Shown here: positions 1 through 15,400 of the stretch, one piece after another | Layout of the letters: every line of letters begins with the position of its first letter | Numbering within the stretch: position 1 is the first letter of the stretch | Origin: Luscinia megarhynchos | Lineage: Eukaryota; Chordata; Aves; Passeriformes; Turdidae | Direction: 5' to 3' | DNA length: 64,000 bases | Assembly: GCA_034336665.1 (NCBI GenBank) | Contig: CM067570.1 | Location: 15,359,502 to 15,423,501, forward strand | The notes under the pieces: model-generated | Seen by the model: only the letters and a program-made list of their open reading frames with translations | Database searches by the model: none | What the model was told of the DNA's origin: nothing | Translations under genes and position numbers: made by a program

Positions 1-292
1 TATGTTCTAGTAACAAACATGCCTTTGCTAGTGGACAGAGTCCTGACGTTTATTACCACATTCTGTAGTTCCACCTCCATTTAACCTCACCAAAGTCTTC
101 AGATTTCCCTTCTGAATTCCTTTTGCTCCCCCTGTCCTAACCCTTGCCTTCACTTTCCCTTTCATCATCTAGTAGAAAGCCAATTCCCTAGATTTGAGTG
201 TCTTGTTGAAAATGGAGCTGTAAGGTCCTTTCGTGGCACAATAGAGATGGGCAGGAAGGCTGTAGATCAAAGAGGACTCACTTTTTCCTTAC
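1..292 (-). other. CFAP65 intron 24, partial
   Basis: This stretch starts with the GTAAGG donor of exon 24 and runs off the window. I see no exon or repeat in it. The next coding exon lies beyond position 1. Confidence 0.8.
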
Positions 293-422
293 AGGAGCTT
301 ATCTGCCAGGTAAACGCCACTGCCTTGCTCTCCGAGATATTGTTGAGAAAGACAAGTCGACCAGCTTTGGTGCAGTCTGGGATATTTCCAAGGCAAATCC
401 TGTGATGGGACAAGGTGGCTGC
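293..422 (-). CDS. CFAP65: CFAP65 coding exon 24 (last one in window)
   Basis: It encodes [20 protein letters not shown] and [15 protein letters not shown], ending one base into a codon at CT|GTAAGG. It matches the family's SLGNIPVQSKCSRLLFLNNI region. Confidence 0.9.
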
Positions 423-3400
423 CTGCAGGAAGCAAGGAGAAACCAGAAGGAAAGCAGGAGAGAAGATGGGACCTAGGCTTTGGAGGAGTCATACAGTTAT
501 CTCTAAGTTGTCCAGCAATTCACTGATAATATTAAAGCAGGTATCTTTACTATAACAACTTGAGAGAGTGTTACAATTCTCTAAATTTTGCTCTGGTTAC
601 AGTGACTTTACATCAAAAGGCCAGCTGTGTTGCAGTGGGATTGAGTGAACAATGAATAAGACATAACACTGCTGCTGGACAGGAAAGGATCTCAGGAGCA
701 CAAAGGACCAGTAAGACTCCAATTCTCTCTGCAGCACTTGCAGTCCAGGCCTCTTCCTACCTCAGCTGAAAAAAATGAGGTATGTGGTTGTGCAAAATCC
801 TTATCAACCTGACTGTGAATTTTGGGAAATTGATCCCTAATACTAGTATGCTACTAGTTTGAGTTAAGCTCTACATCACCTGCTGGAAGGGAAATATCTT
901 GTTCTATCTCATGGCAAATGAACTCTTCTCCAACACACACTACTGCAAGATGGTGCCACTTGTATATTTCAGTCTCTCTCACGCATTTCTGGACTGATCA
1001 TATTGCTCATATCCCACACTTAGACTTACCTGCCCAGGCACAATTAGCTTGGCAGAACCTGGAATGACTGCAGAAGAAAAAAAATGGCTGGATGTGGTAT
1101 CCTCTCCTATAACACTTGGATTGTAGCCTACTCCCTGGAAAGTAATCTGGGTTGACTCACCCTCCAGGATTTGGATGAGAACATCAACCTGCCTCAGACA
1201 AGATAAAAGTTTTAAGTCCAGAGTCATATTTGGGAGAGATGTGCAATAAGTTAGCATACTTGCTAATAGACAGGTCTAAATACACCCCACACATGGATAA
1301 AGACAAATTCAGTCTCTTTTGCTCTTTCAGGCCTTTACCTTTCCAGCAAGCCCAGGAAAGCTGGTTAACTAGTCAACTAGCCAGTTACAGTATGAGATGG
1401 ATGGAGATTCCCTCTTGGAGCAAAGGTTGGAGTTTTAAAGTTAAATTTATTTATTTAACCATGCATTCACCACAGACTGAAGCAACAAGTAGTGCTACAG
1501 CTTCTGGCCTTCCCTGCCTGCTGCAGCCCAGAGCAGAGGTCTTTGGGAAGGCTGTTTCCAGAGATCTGCAGAAGCATACACTGCAATGATAGAAGACATT
1601 GACTTCAGTCTCTTTGGTGGGAATTTTGGAGGCCAACAATGAACCACAAATCTGAACAGATACTATTGATAGCCCCAGTTACTGTTTGATCCTTGAAAAA
1701 TATATATTGGGATGACTCTGGTTGTGGAAGATATCTCTTCTTGGGAAGAAAAATATTATGAGACAAATTTATCTGCTCCATTTCCAGACCAGCCCAGCCA
1801 CTCATTTGCTCTCATGACTCTTTGCTTCTTGGAGGCATAGAGCTTAATTCAGCTGTAGCATTACATGGACCTAAAGAATTTTAGGTTGACAACAGAGTCT
1901 GTTTCTTTCAGTCATAAGGAGGCTCTTACCATGTATGTTTTAGCTTCCAGTGGTGAGAAGATCCACTCAATGTGGCCTGTTTCACCAGGGGGGATTTCTC
2001 CTCTACGAGTTAGGCACACAAACACAGGATGATGAAAATTCTCCTCCTGCATCTTCATAATGCTGTCCAGCTGAACCTCAAATGTCACAGGCATGGAGCC
2101 ACCATTGTACAGTGCATAAGTCTGAAGTGAGTCAGAAGAGCAGTGCTTATTATACTAGGTACAAATAAACTAGTTAACACTTCCCCAGAGGATGCTGATA
2201 AGCATTAATATTTAATTAACCAGCTTATCTCCTAAGAATGAGGAACCTCATAGCATCAAGATTTAACACTGAGGCTCTGATAGCCAGCTGTGCTGAAGGT
2301 TTATCACCACACATGTACATTGATAACCAAAGTGCCTCTCCAAATGGTGTCCTGCCAATTCACACTAGGGGAAAATTAATACAGATTAGCTAAAGGGATC
2401 ACTGTAAAGCGGATTACTTAAAATGCAAAAACACTTGTATTAAAGAGCTCTTAATTCAACTCAGACTTGTTCGTTTCCCAAATCAGGCAGAACAGCATGA
2501 AAGCTGCCTTTTTGCTGAATAAATGTTTAAGGAAGTTAAAGTAATTTACTAAAAAACTAATTAGGATTTATTTGCAGAGTACTTGGAGCAGCTAGGCAAG
2601 TTTTCACTCAGATCCAATGCAAGAAAATAAGTGAAAAGCCCTACACGCCTCATAAGCATTCTCGTTAGAGTGAACACCAAATCTTGTCAAACTGGAGATG
2701 GTGAGAAGTACTTCCCCTGCTGCCATCCCAGCAGCCATTTCCAAATTCTGCCTAGAACTGTCCTTAAAGTTCTCCTGTAATGCTTTCCTATGGAGGCCAT
2801 TCCATTTTCTGAGAATTGCCTCAGACACTGCACGTCCTTGGGATACAGTAGTACTAGCTCCTTCCCTGTGCTTGCTGCTGGGGTTGGCTCCAAGATGCTC
2901 ACCTGTGTGGGGGGGTGGGAGCGTCCAACAGCAATGGGTGCGAAGCGGTGCTTGGTGGATGCAAAATGAACATACCGCTGGTGGAGTTCCACTGTCACAC
3001 CGCTGAAGGTCAGCTACAGTGGAAAGAAATGCAGTCACTTTCTCACAGGGCCTTGGCTCCATCACTAACAACTGTACAAGGACTCTGAAGTACTTTGCAA
3101 AATGAAGGCCACACAGTTACAAACTTAAATTGGTAATACCAGGATAGGGTGTCCCAAGAAAAAAATCAAGGAGGTGGAGAACCTACTCCAGATTTTCTTT
3201 GAAAGGTTCTCTTTTTGTATCAGAAAGACTGTATTTTTCTCTCTGCTGTGCCAGGCATCAGCATCAGTGCTTCTCTGTGCAAGTGTATGGTGGAAATTCT
3301 CCACGAATTAAAGTGTCTGGACTGCACATAGGAGAGTGTGCAGCTGTCACAGCCAAATACTTTGGAAAGACAGGGAAGTAATGGCTTCCTCTTGGAAAGG

Positions 3401-6400
3401 GCCATCTGGATGTCCTCTGGAATGCTCCAGGAATGTGTCTAGCAGTCCAGAAGCTAGAAGCAAGTCCAAAAGAAAGAAGATCCCAGCTGAACTTTAAGTG
3501 ATCAAGTGATGATCAACAGTACCCTGTTGGCAAAGCAGCCAGCCAGGCACTCCAAGTAGAGTGGAGAGACTTACAGAGCTATTTCATAGAAAGGGTTTTG
3601 CATTCACACAGGCTCCTGCATTTTGAGAAAACTGCAATCAGGCTGAAGATGTACTGACAATGCACTGCTTTTCTGCAGGATCACCCCAAAGAACCCCTGA
3701 GCTGTCTGCTTTGGGGGAAGAGGCTGCAAAGCAGTCACCTAGTAATGTCTCTGCATGGACCAATGGGAGCCAAGTTGCTGCAGTTCACAGTAAGTTAAGC
3801 CTGAAGCATGGCTATTTTTAAATTATATGTGTAAAAGACAGATAGAATATTTGGAAATATAGACACCTGCAGGAGATACTGTATCAACTGCTTAGAAAAA
3901 GAGCAGAGAATGACAACTCCTTTTGAAAAACTCATTGCAGTTCAGATCGATAAGGAAAATGAGAAGAACTAGAAATACAGCGTTAGCAAGGTCCCACTTA
4001 GGATCATTTTTCAAAGCGCTACATGAGTATTCAGCTTCATGAGAACAGTGAAAGCAGGAGAAAGACAAAAGCTTTGCTTTCAAATTTCAAGGGAAAAAAA
4101 GGGATAGGAACCTCCCTGAATTTTGGGAGCAAAACACCCACTTATGTAACTTCAGTTAAAAAGCCACCTTGCATTCCAACAGACCAGAACTGCTCAGGAA
4201 AAACTGTCATCAGTTTCCATTTGACACAGGATATGACATTTAGAGGATTATCAGTTAAAGAGAGACAAATGGAGAAAAGTGAAGACCTGCTGCAATCAGC
4301 TCTCCTAGAATACATATATTTCACCCCACAGAGAAGACTAAAGAGCATAAGACGAATGCCAGGGGATGCCAGATTCCCCAGGGAGGAGAGCTGCCTGGAG
4401 AACACATGCTGCAGGTGATAACATCTCACAATACCTAACTAGCAGCTATGAAGTGAAGTGCAAACACTTGAAGTTTATAAAACCTGTGTGCTCAGGGATT
4501 CTCCCTGGGATCCAACCCTGCTCTACAGGGAGTTCTGTGAATAGCCTACCTCAGCCTGCAACACATGCAGCTGGCTGGGCTTTTCCTACTAAAACTGTTG
4601 GGGGCTGCAAATTCTACCTGGCCAAATGATCTCAGAGCTCTGAGAACGAGCAGTCTTACAGGTGAAGAGGCAGAGGACAATCTGTAAAAGCATTTAGGCA
4701 TTGGGAGGCCTTGTTTCCCAGCTGCACAAGGAATTGGGTAACACACAAGTCCTACAGATGTCTCCTCCTACAGCCAGAAGAAATTGCTAATAGGAAATCA
4801 GTTTGGGTCCTTCAGAGTACTTGTAAATCATCAGAGGACTAGAAATTGGCCACTGAATCAGGAAGGAATAATAGAGAAGAAGCTTCTTCTGAAAATTAAG
4901 TTGCGGAAACAGAGGAGCAGGAGGTCAAAATCCCTCTGTGTAGGTAAAGTCATCACAGAAGTGAATTTAAACCCCAAGGAAAAACAGGCATTGGTTTGCA
5001 GGAGCTAACTGCACAGCTCTGAAGTGTAATAATTTGGAATTTGCCAGAGTAACCAACCATACCCCAGCCCAATGATAGATCTCCTTTTATTGTTGCTTCC
5101 TGAAATTTCCAAAGCTTAACTTTTGGGGTGACATTACAGCATTTGCTTCCCTTAAGATAAGCATATGTTCTGCACATTTCACCAGAATCACAGGAGAGGA
5201 TTTGCTCAGCCCTGGAATGTGAGCATACTTAGGGCAATTTCTGCTGGAGCTGGAAACTGTGCACTTCATGCCACGACTGCAAGGAAAGCAGGCACACTGT
5301 ATTTCGTCCCTCAGCTGCCCTCTTTGCAGAAGAAGCATCTCCCACTCCTACTTTCCAATATCAACAATTCAGTAGTGGCATTGCATCTCTGCAGGTTCCA
5401 ACCACCTGCACTGCTCCATGTCTCTGGATTGGCTTCTATAGCTCCTACTGCTGCAGCTCAAAGGCACCGAGGGATCTTTTCATCCCCAGGGCATCACATG
5501 CTTTTCTAGCCCCTTCTGCAGTGACAGCATGAGAGAGGGTGGTGGCCTCTCGTAGCCACCAAAGCCACTGGCTATATGGCAATAGAGGATGTATGCCCTG
5601 TAGGCTTCTGGTGCTCCAAAGCCTTTTCCCTCACTGGCCAACTGGTGAAAGGCTCACAGTCACTCTCAGGATTGTGCCAGGCAGGCAGAGCACAGGGAGC
5701 CTGTCCAAGGGCTTTGAGGGAAGGCACAGTTAAGCCACTGTTTGAACAGCTTGGTCAAAGGGTTGGATTTTCAGCTGACAACAGTCCTGAAAGAAAAGAA
5801 AAATAAAAGAGATATGTGAACACAATGGTCTCATAGGAAACTTCAGAGACAGACAGGAAGGCTCAGCCGGGCATGAGTGGTGCCTGGCAGAGCACAAGGT
5901 GACTTTGACTCTAACTGACAGTTTGAGAGAGGGGGAGAGAGAGAAATTATTTCCAAGCCTGAGGAGATGCTCAGGGACAACACATCACAGATCAGCTCTG
6001 GGATGCTTTAGAAAGCAGTGAAGCAGGAAGAATAAGTAAGAATCTCCTCTATCATTGGTAGGAGAAATAAATGGGTGGACAAAGGCTGCTGCCAACCAGG
6101 AACCCAGGGAATATCTTCTGGACTTGGGGAAGAAGCTGACCCTGTAACCCCAGAGCTAGAAGATGCTCTGCCACCCTGTGCATTCCCAAACTACAATCAC
6201 AGCAGGTGGTATATTTGGAGAAAAGCATATTCCAGGGGTGGTTGAAGAGTATGGAGGGTTGATGAGATGAGAGATTCAGGAAAGCTGCATAGAAGAGAAG
6301 TAGAATGGGCTGCAGATCTGAACTCCAGGAACTGCATGGAACAACTCACAGTGAGGCAAATGAAATGAGGGGAAGCATGCACAGGAATCCTGACTGTGAG

Positions 6401-9400
6401 TGACACTGGACTGTGGAAAACATGCAGGGACTGTAAAACCTGGGAAGGCTGTTTTGGACTTGGACTTGTCTTGAAGGAAGATGCAATTCTGCACTAACAT
6501 CATTAATAAAACACAAAGGTTAATAATAAATAAATAATACTACTCTTGCTGAAGAACCCAGCAGATGCAACATCCCTATTCTGCCAGTGCACTGCCCACA
6601 TCACTCTGTGCTGGAACCACATGTTTATCAGAACATTGTTTTTATGTCTCTGCTTGGCCCTCTTTTACTGCCTGTCTAGTGCAAATTCCAGGGGAAGGCC
6701 ACAGCCTCCTGTACACTATGCAGCTTCTGGGAAAATACCTCCTAATCCAGGTCCTACCTGCTGTTGTTCTGCAAATGGAAAGAAAGGACACCTGCTTTCT
6801 TACCAGAACCTCATGGCCATAGGAAATCTTCAGGAGGACAGGGAGGCGATCAGTGCCAATGAAATCATGTCTAGCAGTGAATGAAGAGAGAGAGGAAAAC
6901 AATAGAAATCAACCTCGTGCTCAGGATGAGAGAGTCAGAGTAACACAGAACATTAGAGACAATTCACTTCCCAGCTAAAGAGTCACTGCTGTGCAAGGGC
7001 CCCGGGGTAGGCCGGGGTGAACCCAGTGTGTGTTTGGGTGGGGATGAGTGATACAATGTTGATTTTAGTCATACACCTATTTAGGGACACAAGTTGCTAA
7101 GCCAACAAAATGCTGGTACTTCTCAGACACAGCCTGCTTTAAAAGGGGAAGTGTTCAGCTTTCTTCATACCTCCTACAGGCACGCAAAGGATAGCAGCTC
7201 TAGCTGATGACAAAAATATCACTACATAATCAAAACCATAGGAAGTGCAGCATCTTATTCATCTCAGCTGTCAGGTCAAGGCAGACCCGTGTCCCCAGCA
7301 TGTCACACTAAACGCCTTTTGCTCTGCAGTGTTAAAGGACATTAAAACATTCTCCTGAGAAAGGCAAGCTCTGTGGGGTCCAAAAACTGGACATGCTCAG
7401 GAACTCTTTACTTGCTCAGCCTCTGCTGAGGAACATGTGATGAGGAAGGAAAATCTGGCATGGAAACTCAGGGGACTGATGGCATGTGTTGTTCTGGCAC
7501 ACAGGATCAAGCTCAGAAGAACAGGTACTTGTCATCACCTGTATGAGAGCTGGACAGATTTCTCCTGCCCTGGAAGAAGAGTTCCTGATTTTGGGGAAAC
7601 ACTGAAGAGCTGGTTGTCGTGAATTCTCATCTGGCGCAGCTCCTGGGGGGTAAAGTCAGCATCTTCTGCCCAGTGCTCCATGTCCATCTTCTGATCAGAA
7701 GGAAACAAGAAGGCCCTAGGGAACCAATCAGCTGGTCAGCAACAAGGATATGCAACTTCCCCAGGGCTATGGTCAGCATATTCAATTCAAATGGGATTAG
7801 CCCAGCTGGTGGCCACATCACATTTCATCAGGTCTGATCTGCAGTTCCCTGATTGCTTCCCCACCCAGATTCGCCACCAGATCTCAGCTGCAGCTGTACC
7901 TGCAAAACCCACCCTATTAATCTATAAATTTCTCACAGCCCTTTGAGCACTTCTAGTCCCCTCAAAAAAAGGCTGAGCTCCAGTGAGCACTGCTTACCAG
8001 TCCACAGGTACCACGCCCTTGTTCTCCAGCAGAAGCATCACAAGGCTAGGCTCTGAGCCTATTGGGGCAGACCCAAAGTCAAAATCCAGCAGGAGAGGGG
8101 TATACACTGGAGGGATCAAGCATGTGCTGGTCACAGAAGAGAAAGAAGATATTAAACAGGAGGAAGGCTCATCAGGGCATGACAGGGGAAAGGCCATTCT
8201 ACATTGGCTGTCTTCCTCATAACCGTTGTCTGACCTATGTTCTTGGCCCTTCTGAAAGAAAGGATACTGGACATAAGGTCGGCCTTCTGATTTTCCTTTA
8301 AAAACCTTTTATGCATGTCTAATGAGAGTGAATGACATAAGAGAGTCCTGCTTAGCCTGAAGTCTCTCTTCAGCTCCATAGTATAAGGAAGTCACTGATA
8401 TACTGGAGCAGGCCCAATGGAGGGCCACTAAAATGGCTGAGAGCTGGAGCACATTGGCCAGGCTGGATGGGGCTCTTAGCAACTTGGTCTAGTGGAAGGC
8501 ACCCCTGCTCATGGCAGAAGAAGGAATGAGATGATCTTTAAGGTTCCTTCCAATCCAAACCATTCTGTGATTACAAGAACTGACAAAGAGACCTGGATTT
8601 GTTCCATCTTATGAAGCAAGGGCTCAGAGATGGCAACTGCATGAGTTGCAATACAGGATATTCTGATGAGATACTAAGAAAAAGGTTTTTACCATGGAAG
8701 TGGTTAAACAGGAGCTCAGACAAGCTGTGGTTTCTCCATCCTCAGAGATATTCAGCATTGAAATGAATAAGGCTCTGGGCAATCTGATCTTGGAGCAAGG
8801 GACTACACCAGAGACCTTTGGAGGTACATTGCAATTAAATTATTCTCTGTTTCTGTGTCTCCTTTCAAGGGAGCTTAAGCAGAGAAGTGGAAGTGAGCAA
8901 CTGCCTGTAGCAGTTAGGACAGAATAAGAGGGTGCTATCCATCACAGAGCTACAACACATGCCAATAAGCCACAGCACCTCTGTGGGGCTCAAAGGGACT
9001 CAAAGATCCTCTGAGCCATTTCCTCATCTCACCTGTGCCTTGTGGGAGATTTGTAGGTGAGCTCGCCAGGAACTGGGTCTCGCTCCAAGAATTCATTCAG
9101 TGTGTCCAAGGAGAAGAGCTTCCAGAGGTGCAACTTGCTGATACTGCTGGAAACCCCTGTTGTACAAGCATCTACAATGCTCAAAGTTGGGTAAACACCC
9201 ATTGCTACAACACAGCAGAGGGGCTGCTGCTCCTCTTTTTGGCTTGCAAGATCTGTAGCTTGGGAGAGAAAGAAACACTGAAAAGTAGTCATGCACCATT
9301 AAGGGGCTGCTGCCTGGGTCATTTTGACTGCAGCAAAGGGGAAAGAGGCCCTACTAAGAACAGAGAAATAAAGAATGGGCCTTGTACACAGTCTTTTCTT

Positions 9401-12400
9401 TGGCAGCTTCTCAAAACCCCATAACCACTGACTTACAGTTGTACCTCGACTTCTGCATTTAGACATCACCAAAAGAGTATGAATATGATCCTATTCAACA
9501 GTGTATTTACACAATTTAGTTTTGCACTATGTGAACAAACCCGTTTTAATTTCAGCCTACAGGCTAAAAATTTTATGAAGCGCCCCTTTTTTCACACTGA
9601 AAAATCATAAACAGTTAATCTTGTCTTCTCCCATTCATACGACATTACATTTTTCACCTTCCAAGCTGAAAACTCCTTGTCTTGATAGTCTCTTCTTTTA
9701 CAAACACTGTCCCCACTTCTGCACATCCCAAAACATCCATCTCACCTCTGGGTGTGCAAATAGCATATTTGATTGACCAGGTGTAACGCAGCCGACGGGC
9801 TGGCCTTACTTTTATTCGGACAAAAACTTTTGATCTTGCAGGGATTGTTCCTCTGGAGTGTTCCAGCTCTAGAGCTGTGGGATACAAGAGGAGGTATGAG
9901 CTTATGGCATTACTGTCTCTCATACCACACATGTTGTGGCACACAAATCACTAAGTCTACCTGCACTCTAGCCACTGCCACACGTTGCTTAATTGTTAGG
10001 ATTAGCTTCAGGTGCTGAACTTGGGACTCCCAGAGTATAGCTGTAGGCAGCTCATCAGGAGTACCCAGATTGCCTCTGGCCAGCAAAGAACAGGGGACTT
10101 CCCAATCAGAGGTCCTCTAGAAAGGCAGCTAAGAGCTGAGCTCCAACATGTCTTCTGGAAAGATCCTTTATTTAACTTCCTTCTCTGCCTGGGAAATTGT
10201 ATCTTATTTCAAAGTCCAGATTGGTCTAACTTCAATTGTTGGACTCTGGATTATGCTTTTCCCAGCAAGATAGAAAAGTCACTTCCTATGCAAAGCAGCA
10301 GCCAATTTAAGGTTTGAGACAATCAGTGCAAGCCAGCCAGGAAGAAGCCCAACCTCTAAGTTAATTCTAGATTGATTTTGGAGAAAAGAAGGGAAAACTA
10401 AGGTCCTGTCCCATGCTAACTCCTTTACAATACCCAGTGGATCGCTGTGGACCTCCTCAGGGGCACGGGGCCCTGTGATGAGCTGTTCCACACTGAGGAT
10501 GTAATTCAGAGTACAGATCCCATCATTCAGCAGTGCAATGCTGCAGCTTTTTTGATCACCAACTAGAACATTTCCAAGATCCAGATGCTCCTTTTGTGCC
10601 TGGAATAAAAACCCACCATGTTGAGGTCACTTTAACATGTCAAGCATAGTGGTTGAGTGTAGCCACCACTTATCTCACATGCTGATCCCTTGGCACGTGC
10701 AGTGCAGTGCAAAGGACTCCCTGCTTTTTGTAGGACATAGCATGCCCTGGGAAGATAGAATTGTTAAGATTAGAAAAGATCTCTAAGATCATTGAGTCCA
10801 ACCATTGACCTCACACTGCCAAGTCCACCACTAAACTATGTCCCTGAGTACCACATCTACATGTCTTTTTAAATACTTCCAGGAATGGTGACTCAGCCAC
10901 TTCATTGGGCAGCCCATTCCAATGAGTGACAACCCCTTTCCTGAAGAAATTTTTCCAGGTATCTAATCTAAACCTCCCCTAATGCAATTTTAAGTCATTT
11001 ACTCTTGCCTTATTGCTTATTGCTGAGGAGAAGAGACAAACATCCACTTTGCTACAAACTCCTTTCAGGTAGTTGGAGCACAATAAAATGCGAAACAGAT
11101 CTGCAAGGCACTCAATCCCTCCTCCAAATGCTTTCTACTGTTTTTTAGGCTGCTTGGTGGGTAGAATGTAGCATATTCAGGGCTGTGAGAACACTTGCTG
11201 GCCAGATGCACTTGGGCCAAGGCTCAGAGACATTTGCTGGCCCTTTTCTGATTGCTTAAAGAGTCCCTGTCTCTTTTGCCTGGTTTTGGCCTCACATACA
11301 ATTTATAATGACTATGTACCTCGAAGACATTATCACCCATCAATCAGCATGATTGACATGGGGGCAATAACTTGCAAAGTATCATTTTATTTACCTCTGG
11401 TTCATAAAGAAACCTGACTAATAATGAAAGTGGTTGCACAGACCTGCAGGTAACAGGAGGAAAGCCAGGTGGAAGTGTACTGGCTATACCACTTTAAAAG
11501 GTCCACTACACTTAGAAATCAGACTAATGGCAAAACAAATGGAGAGGGAGGCCAGACAGAATGAGAGGAGAGAACCAAGGAGCCAAATGGCTTGCTTGGT
11601 TTAGTCTGGAACAAAGCAATCCCAGAGGATTTGTAAAGGTTGTATTTGAACTGGCAGGACATTAACAACATGTTGCCATTAGGCCACTAGAATGAGTACT
11701 GTCATTTACACTGAAAAGAGTGTCTGGAAGTTTTGCTGTGAATCCTTATTGGCTGCCTCCATTACAGATTGTGCAAAAAGGGAAAGTCCCAGACGCCCAT
11801 CCTACCCTAGTCCCCCCTACTACTACTCAGTGGCCCCCTGTTCCTTACCCTGATGGTGCCCAGTGCTCCTTCTCCAATGACCCGTAAGACATAATGGACA
11901 CCTTTGGGAGACACAGGGTTTGGGCTTTCCCACTTCACAAACACCATAGCTTGCAGTAGATACTTGGTTTCCTTGTCAGGAGTAAAAGTCCATGCCTGAG
12001 CCTGCAATCACAAGAGGGAAGAGTGCTCACAGGAGCTCCAGTCCAGAGATAAACCCAAACACCTCAACAATTGCATTTAATGCACATTCCCTTCCTCCAT
12101 TATAGCTAACCTAGTTCTCTACAAACACACTACCTCCATCTATGTAAAAGATTCACACTGGGAATGAACATCCAGATATTCAAAGCCAGGCTGACGTTGT
12201 ATTGTACAGAGGAAATTACAACTTTGGTACAACTCGAACTTACCATGGCTTCATAGGGCTGAAGGATCCCTGCAGCAGGGCTGACAGACAGGATCTTGCT
12301 GTCAGATTGACGGATCTTCCACGTGAAAACCATGGGGAGCCTTGTGCAGTTTTTAATGGTGTACATTCGTGTAGAGGAGGTTCCTATATGGAGAGGCTTG

Positions 12401-15400
12401 AAGTAGAGATTTCCATCGCCTTCTAAGAGTAAAATAAGGGACTGCCCACAACTCTGGAGAACAATCTTCTGTGGAATTAAGAGAAAAAGTAATAGACATT
12501 AGCTAGAAGTCTCAGCTGTCCTCTGGAGGAACCTTGCAAAGATGTTGCTCCTTCCAAGAGAGAACAAACTGACTCTTAATAAGGAGAAGGGCTTTAGGCT
12601 GTGCTGTCAAGTTGGACCCTTAGCATAACACAGTGTATTCCAAGAGATGGAAATGCAAGGAGCAAGTGGTACAGGATGTTTGGCACCACAAAGGCCTTCT
12701 TTCTGTAGCATTGCTCCATATTAAATATTGAAAATATTCTTTAATTCCTATCTCCAAAGAGAAAAATCCAATCTAACCATTAGGAGATGTAATAGGTATC
12801 ATAGTGCAAGTCACTGTGAAAAGGGAAGACTACAAGGGAACAAAACCTCGTTTACCATCTTCCATTTCCCTCTCCTTACCTTGGTGTATGCAGAATAAGA
12901 GTTCAGCTCCAAAGGCAGGACATGTTGCTGAAAGACTGTGTTAACTGGGTGAGTGGAGAGAAAGAAAATCTGGTGGCCTCCTGGAATGATGTGTCCTGAG
13001 CTGGGCTTGACTAAAACAGAGGGACAGGCAGTTTGGTTCACACTGAAGGTTATCAAAGAGGTACCCGTGTTGGACAACAGCATGCTGCAGTAGGTATCAG
13101 TGTCACAAACTACAGGAGGAAAAGTCTGTGGAGACAAGCAAGAAGGGTTGTTTTCATTTGGTTTAAAAACTAGCTTAAAGAAAAAGTTTTCACTATATTC
13201 AATTCCAGGTTCCAATTAGCACTATCCTGAGTCTATGGAGAACTTTCTAACTGTTTTTTTTCAAGGAAAGAAATTAAACCACCCAAGGGTACACAAATGG
13301 TCTTTTCCCTTCCCACAGTGGCCCACTCATGGGACTGGTGAAGCTATTTCCCATCACGCCATTCTTTATGCCTATCCAGGAAGTGAGCTACTTGCTGGTG
13401 CCTGCAGTTTCTGCATGGATAGTGACTCCTGGATGAAGAACTCCAGCAGGCTAGAATTTGCTCCACTTCATGCATATCAAATAAAGGCTGCATGGCCCAG
13501 ATTAGCTGAGGAGATTTCATAAGAGATTCTCAAGACTATTCTAACTTCTTAGGATCAAATCTCACTTTACCTCATAGGAAAAATACCTTACTACAGAAAC
13601 AGCAGGAAAAGAGAGAGAGAACCTTCCCCTTTATCTTACAACCACTTCTCTTTCATAAGTGAGGGTTCTGTTTGCCCAAGTGCATGCAGAGTTTTTGAGG
13701 CTCCTGAGAGGGGACTGAACATCCTTGTTAGTGTGTATGTCCACCTAAACAGAAAGGAGGGTGATCCCAGCAGTTTTTCTCTCAGAGCTAATGAGATGTC
13801 AGTACAGCTGACATGGCACAGCAGGAGCCTCCACACCATTAGAAACCACCAAAGACACATCTCAGTGCAATGGGAGACAAAGTAAAGAATGCAAACACTC
13901 TGCAAAGTGTGTGCCTCTGCAAAGATCCAAAGGTCAATCAGTTACACACTTTGGGGATATCCAGGATGTACTGTGGAATGAAGTGCTCTCGTTTTTCTTC
14001 ATATGTGTGTGCTCTCAGTCTCACAGTCAGGCACCACGATGGACAGATGGTGGCATCATTCTCAATGTTGGTGTAGTGTCTCATCACCTGCAGACACACA
14101 AGGGACAGCACAGTGTGTGCAGGAAGGGATTGTGGCAAGTGCCTTCACAGAACCACAGACTAATCTGTGAAGAGACCAAGTGCACTTACTATCTCAAGCA
14201 ACTGCTTGTTCAATGACATCCCTGGGGCTAATGAATTGACATTTTCAGGGAATAAGAAGTGACCAGTGCCAGATGAGAAACACAGTGAGGGAGACTTGCA
14301 AATGCTAAGTTTCACTTACCAGGACATTTCTGGGTGCTAAATCTCCTGTAACTGCAGACTCATGTAACATGAATCCTACCACACTTGGGAAAAGAGTGAC
14401 AGTGCCCTCAGCAGCTTTATTTGTGGAGGGCCAAACACAAGGACCAAGTTATTGCCCATCACCCAGGCCACAATAATTCTTGTGCAGGCTCACATCTACA
14501 CTTATAGTGCAATAATTCATAGTAATTCCTCCTTCGGTGAGGTTTACCATGCTTCATGTTCCCTAGGGGTAAGAGCAAGTGTACCTGTGCACGTGCATGA
14601 GCTGTGAGTTGTTTCTGTAATTTCTCTGCCAAGACACAGGCGAAAGAAAAACTTTAACCCAACAGTGTTTCAAAACAGTGGCCAAAAGAGTTAATCAAGG
14701 TGCTAGTTTGTCAAATTCAAAATTAAGGGTTTAAACTGAATTTTAACTCCCCCAAAATACTTTATTCTGCAAACAGTTGCTTACTAGGTCATCTCTGGTC
14801 TTAGTAATTCCTACTAACCTTGTAAAAAGCAAAACCTTCCAGCTCTGCTGCATAAAGACTGTTGACCTCGGTGGGCTTGCAAAAGACATAGAAGGTTGAA
14901 GACTTCAGTGGTTCCATGTCACAGATTTCGGGGCGCACTTGGAAGGCACTGCCAGGGTTTGGAGTCCAGGCAACAATGACATTTCCTTTGGTGTGGTTGG
15001 TCACACAGAGAGAAAGAGGTTCTACCTTGTGTGGTAGCACGCAGCATCCAAAATCATACTCCCTGGGGCTGACACTAACATGAGCAGGAAACAAGGCCTG
15101 GTCACTGCTTACACCATCGTAGAGATATTCAGTCATGGCATTGGGCTCAAAGTATTCCTTGGGTGGCTGGTCCTCAGAAATCTACAGGATGGAAATATCT
15201 CAGCATGAGCAGGGCAAGTGTGCCTGTGGGAAACACCAGGCACTGATTGCCTTCATGAGCAAGAGGGCATGCAAGATATATTTCAGTAAGAGTTCCTAGG
15301 ACAGCTCAAAGTCTAAGCTTCAAGGAGGCTTCTGCTTGTAAGCCTCAATCTGAAACTAAACGTGAAGCAAAGATGACCCCGTGATCGAGTTAAAGTCAGA

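Noticed and set aside
1..1000. miR-375, which neighbours CFAP65 in mammals
   Set aside because: It lies past the 3' end of CFAP65, which is outside this window. I found no matching hairpin here.
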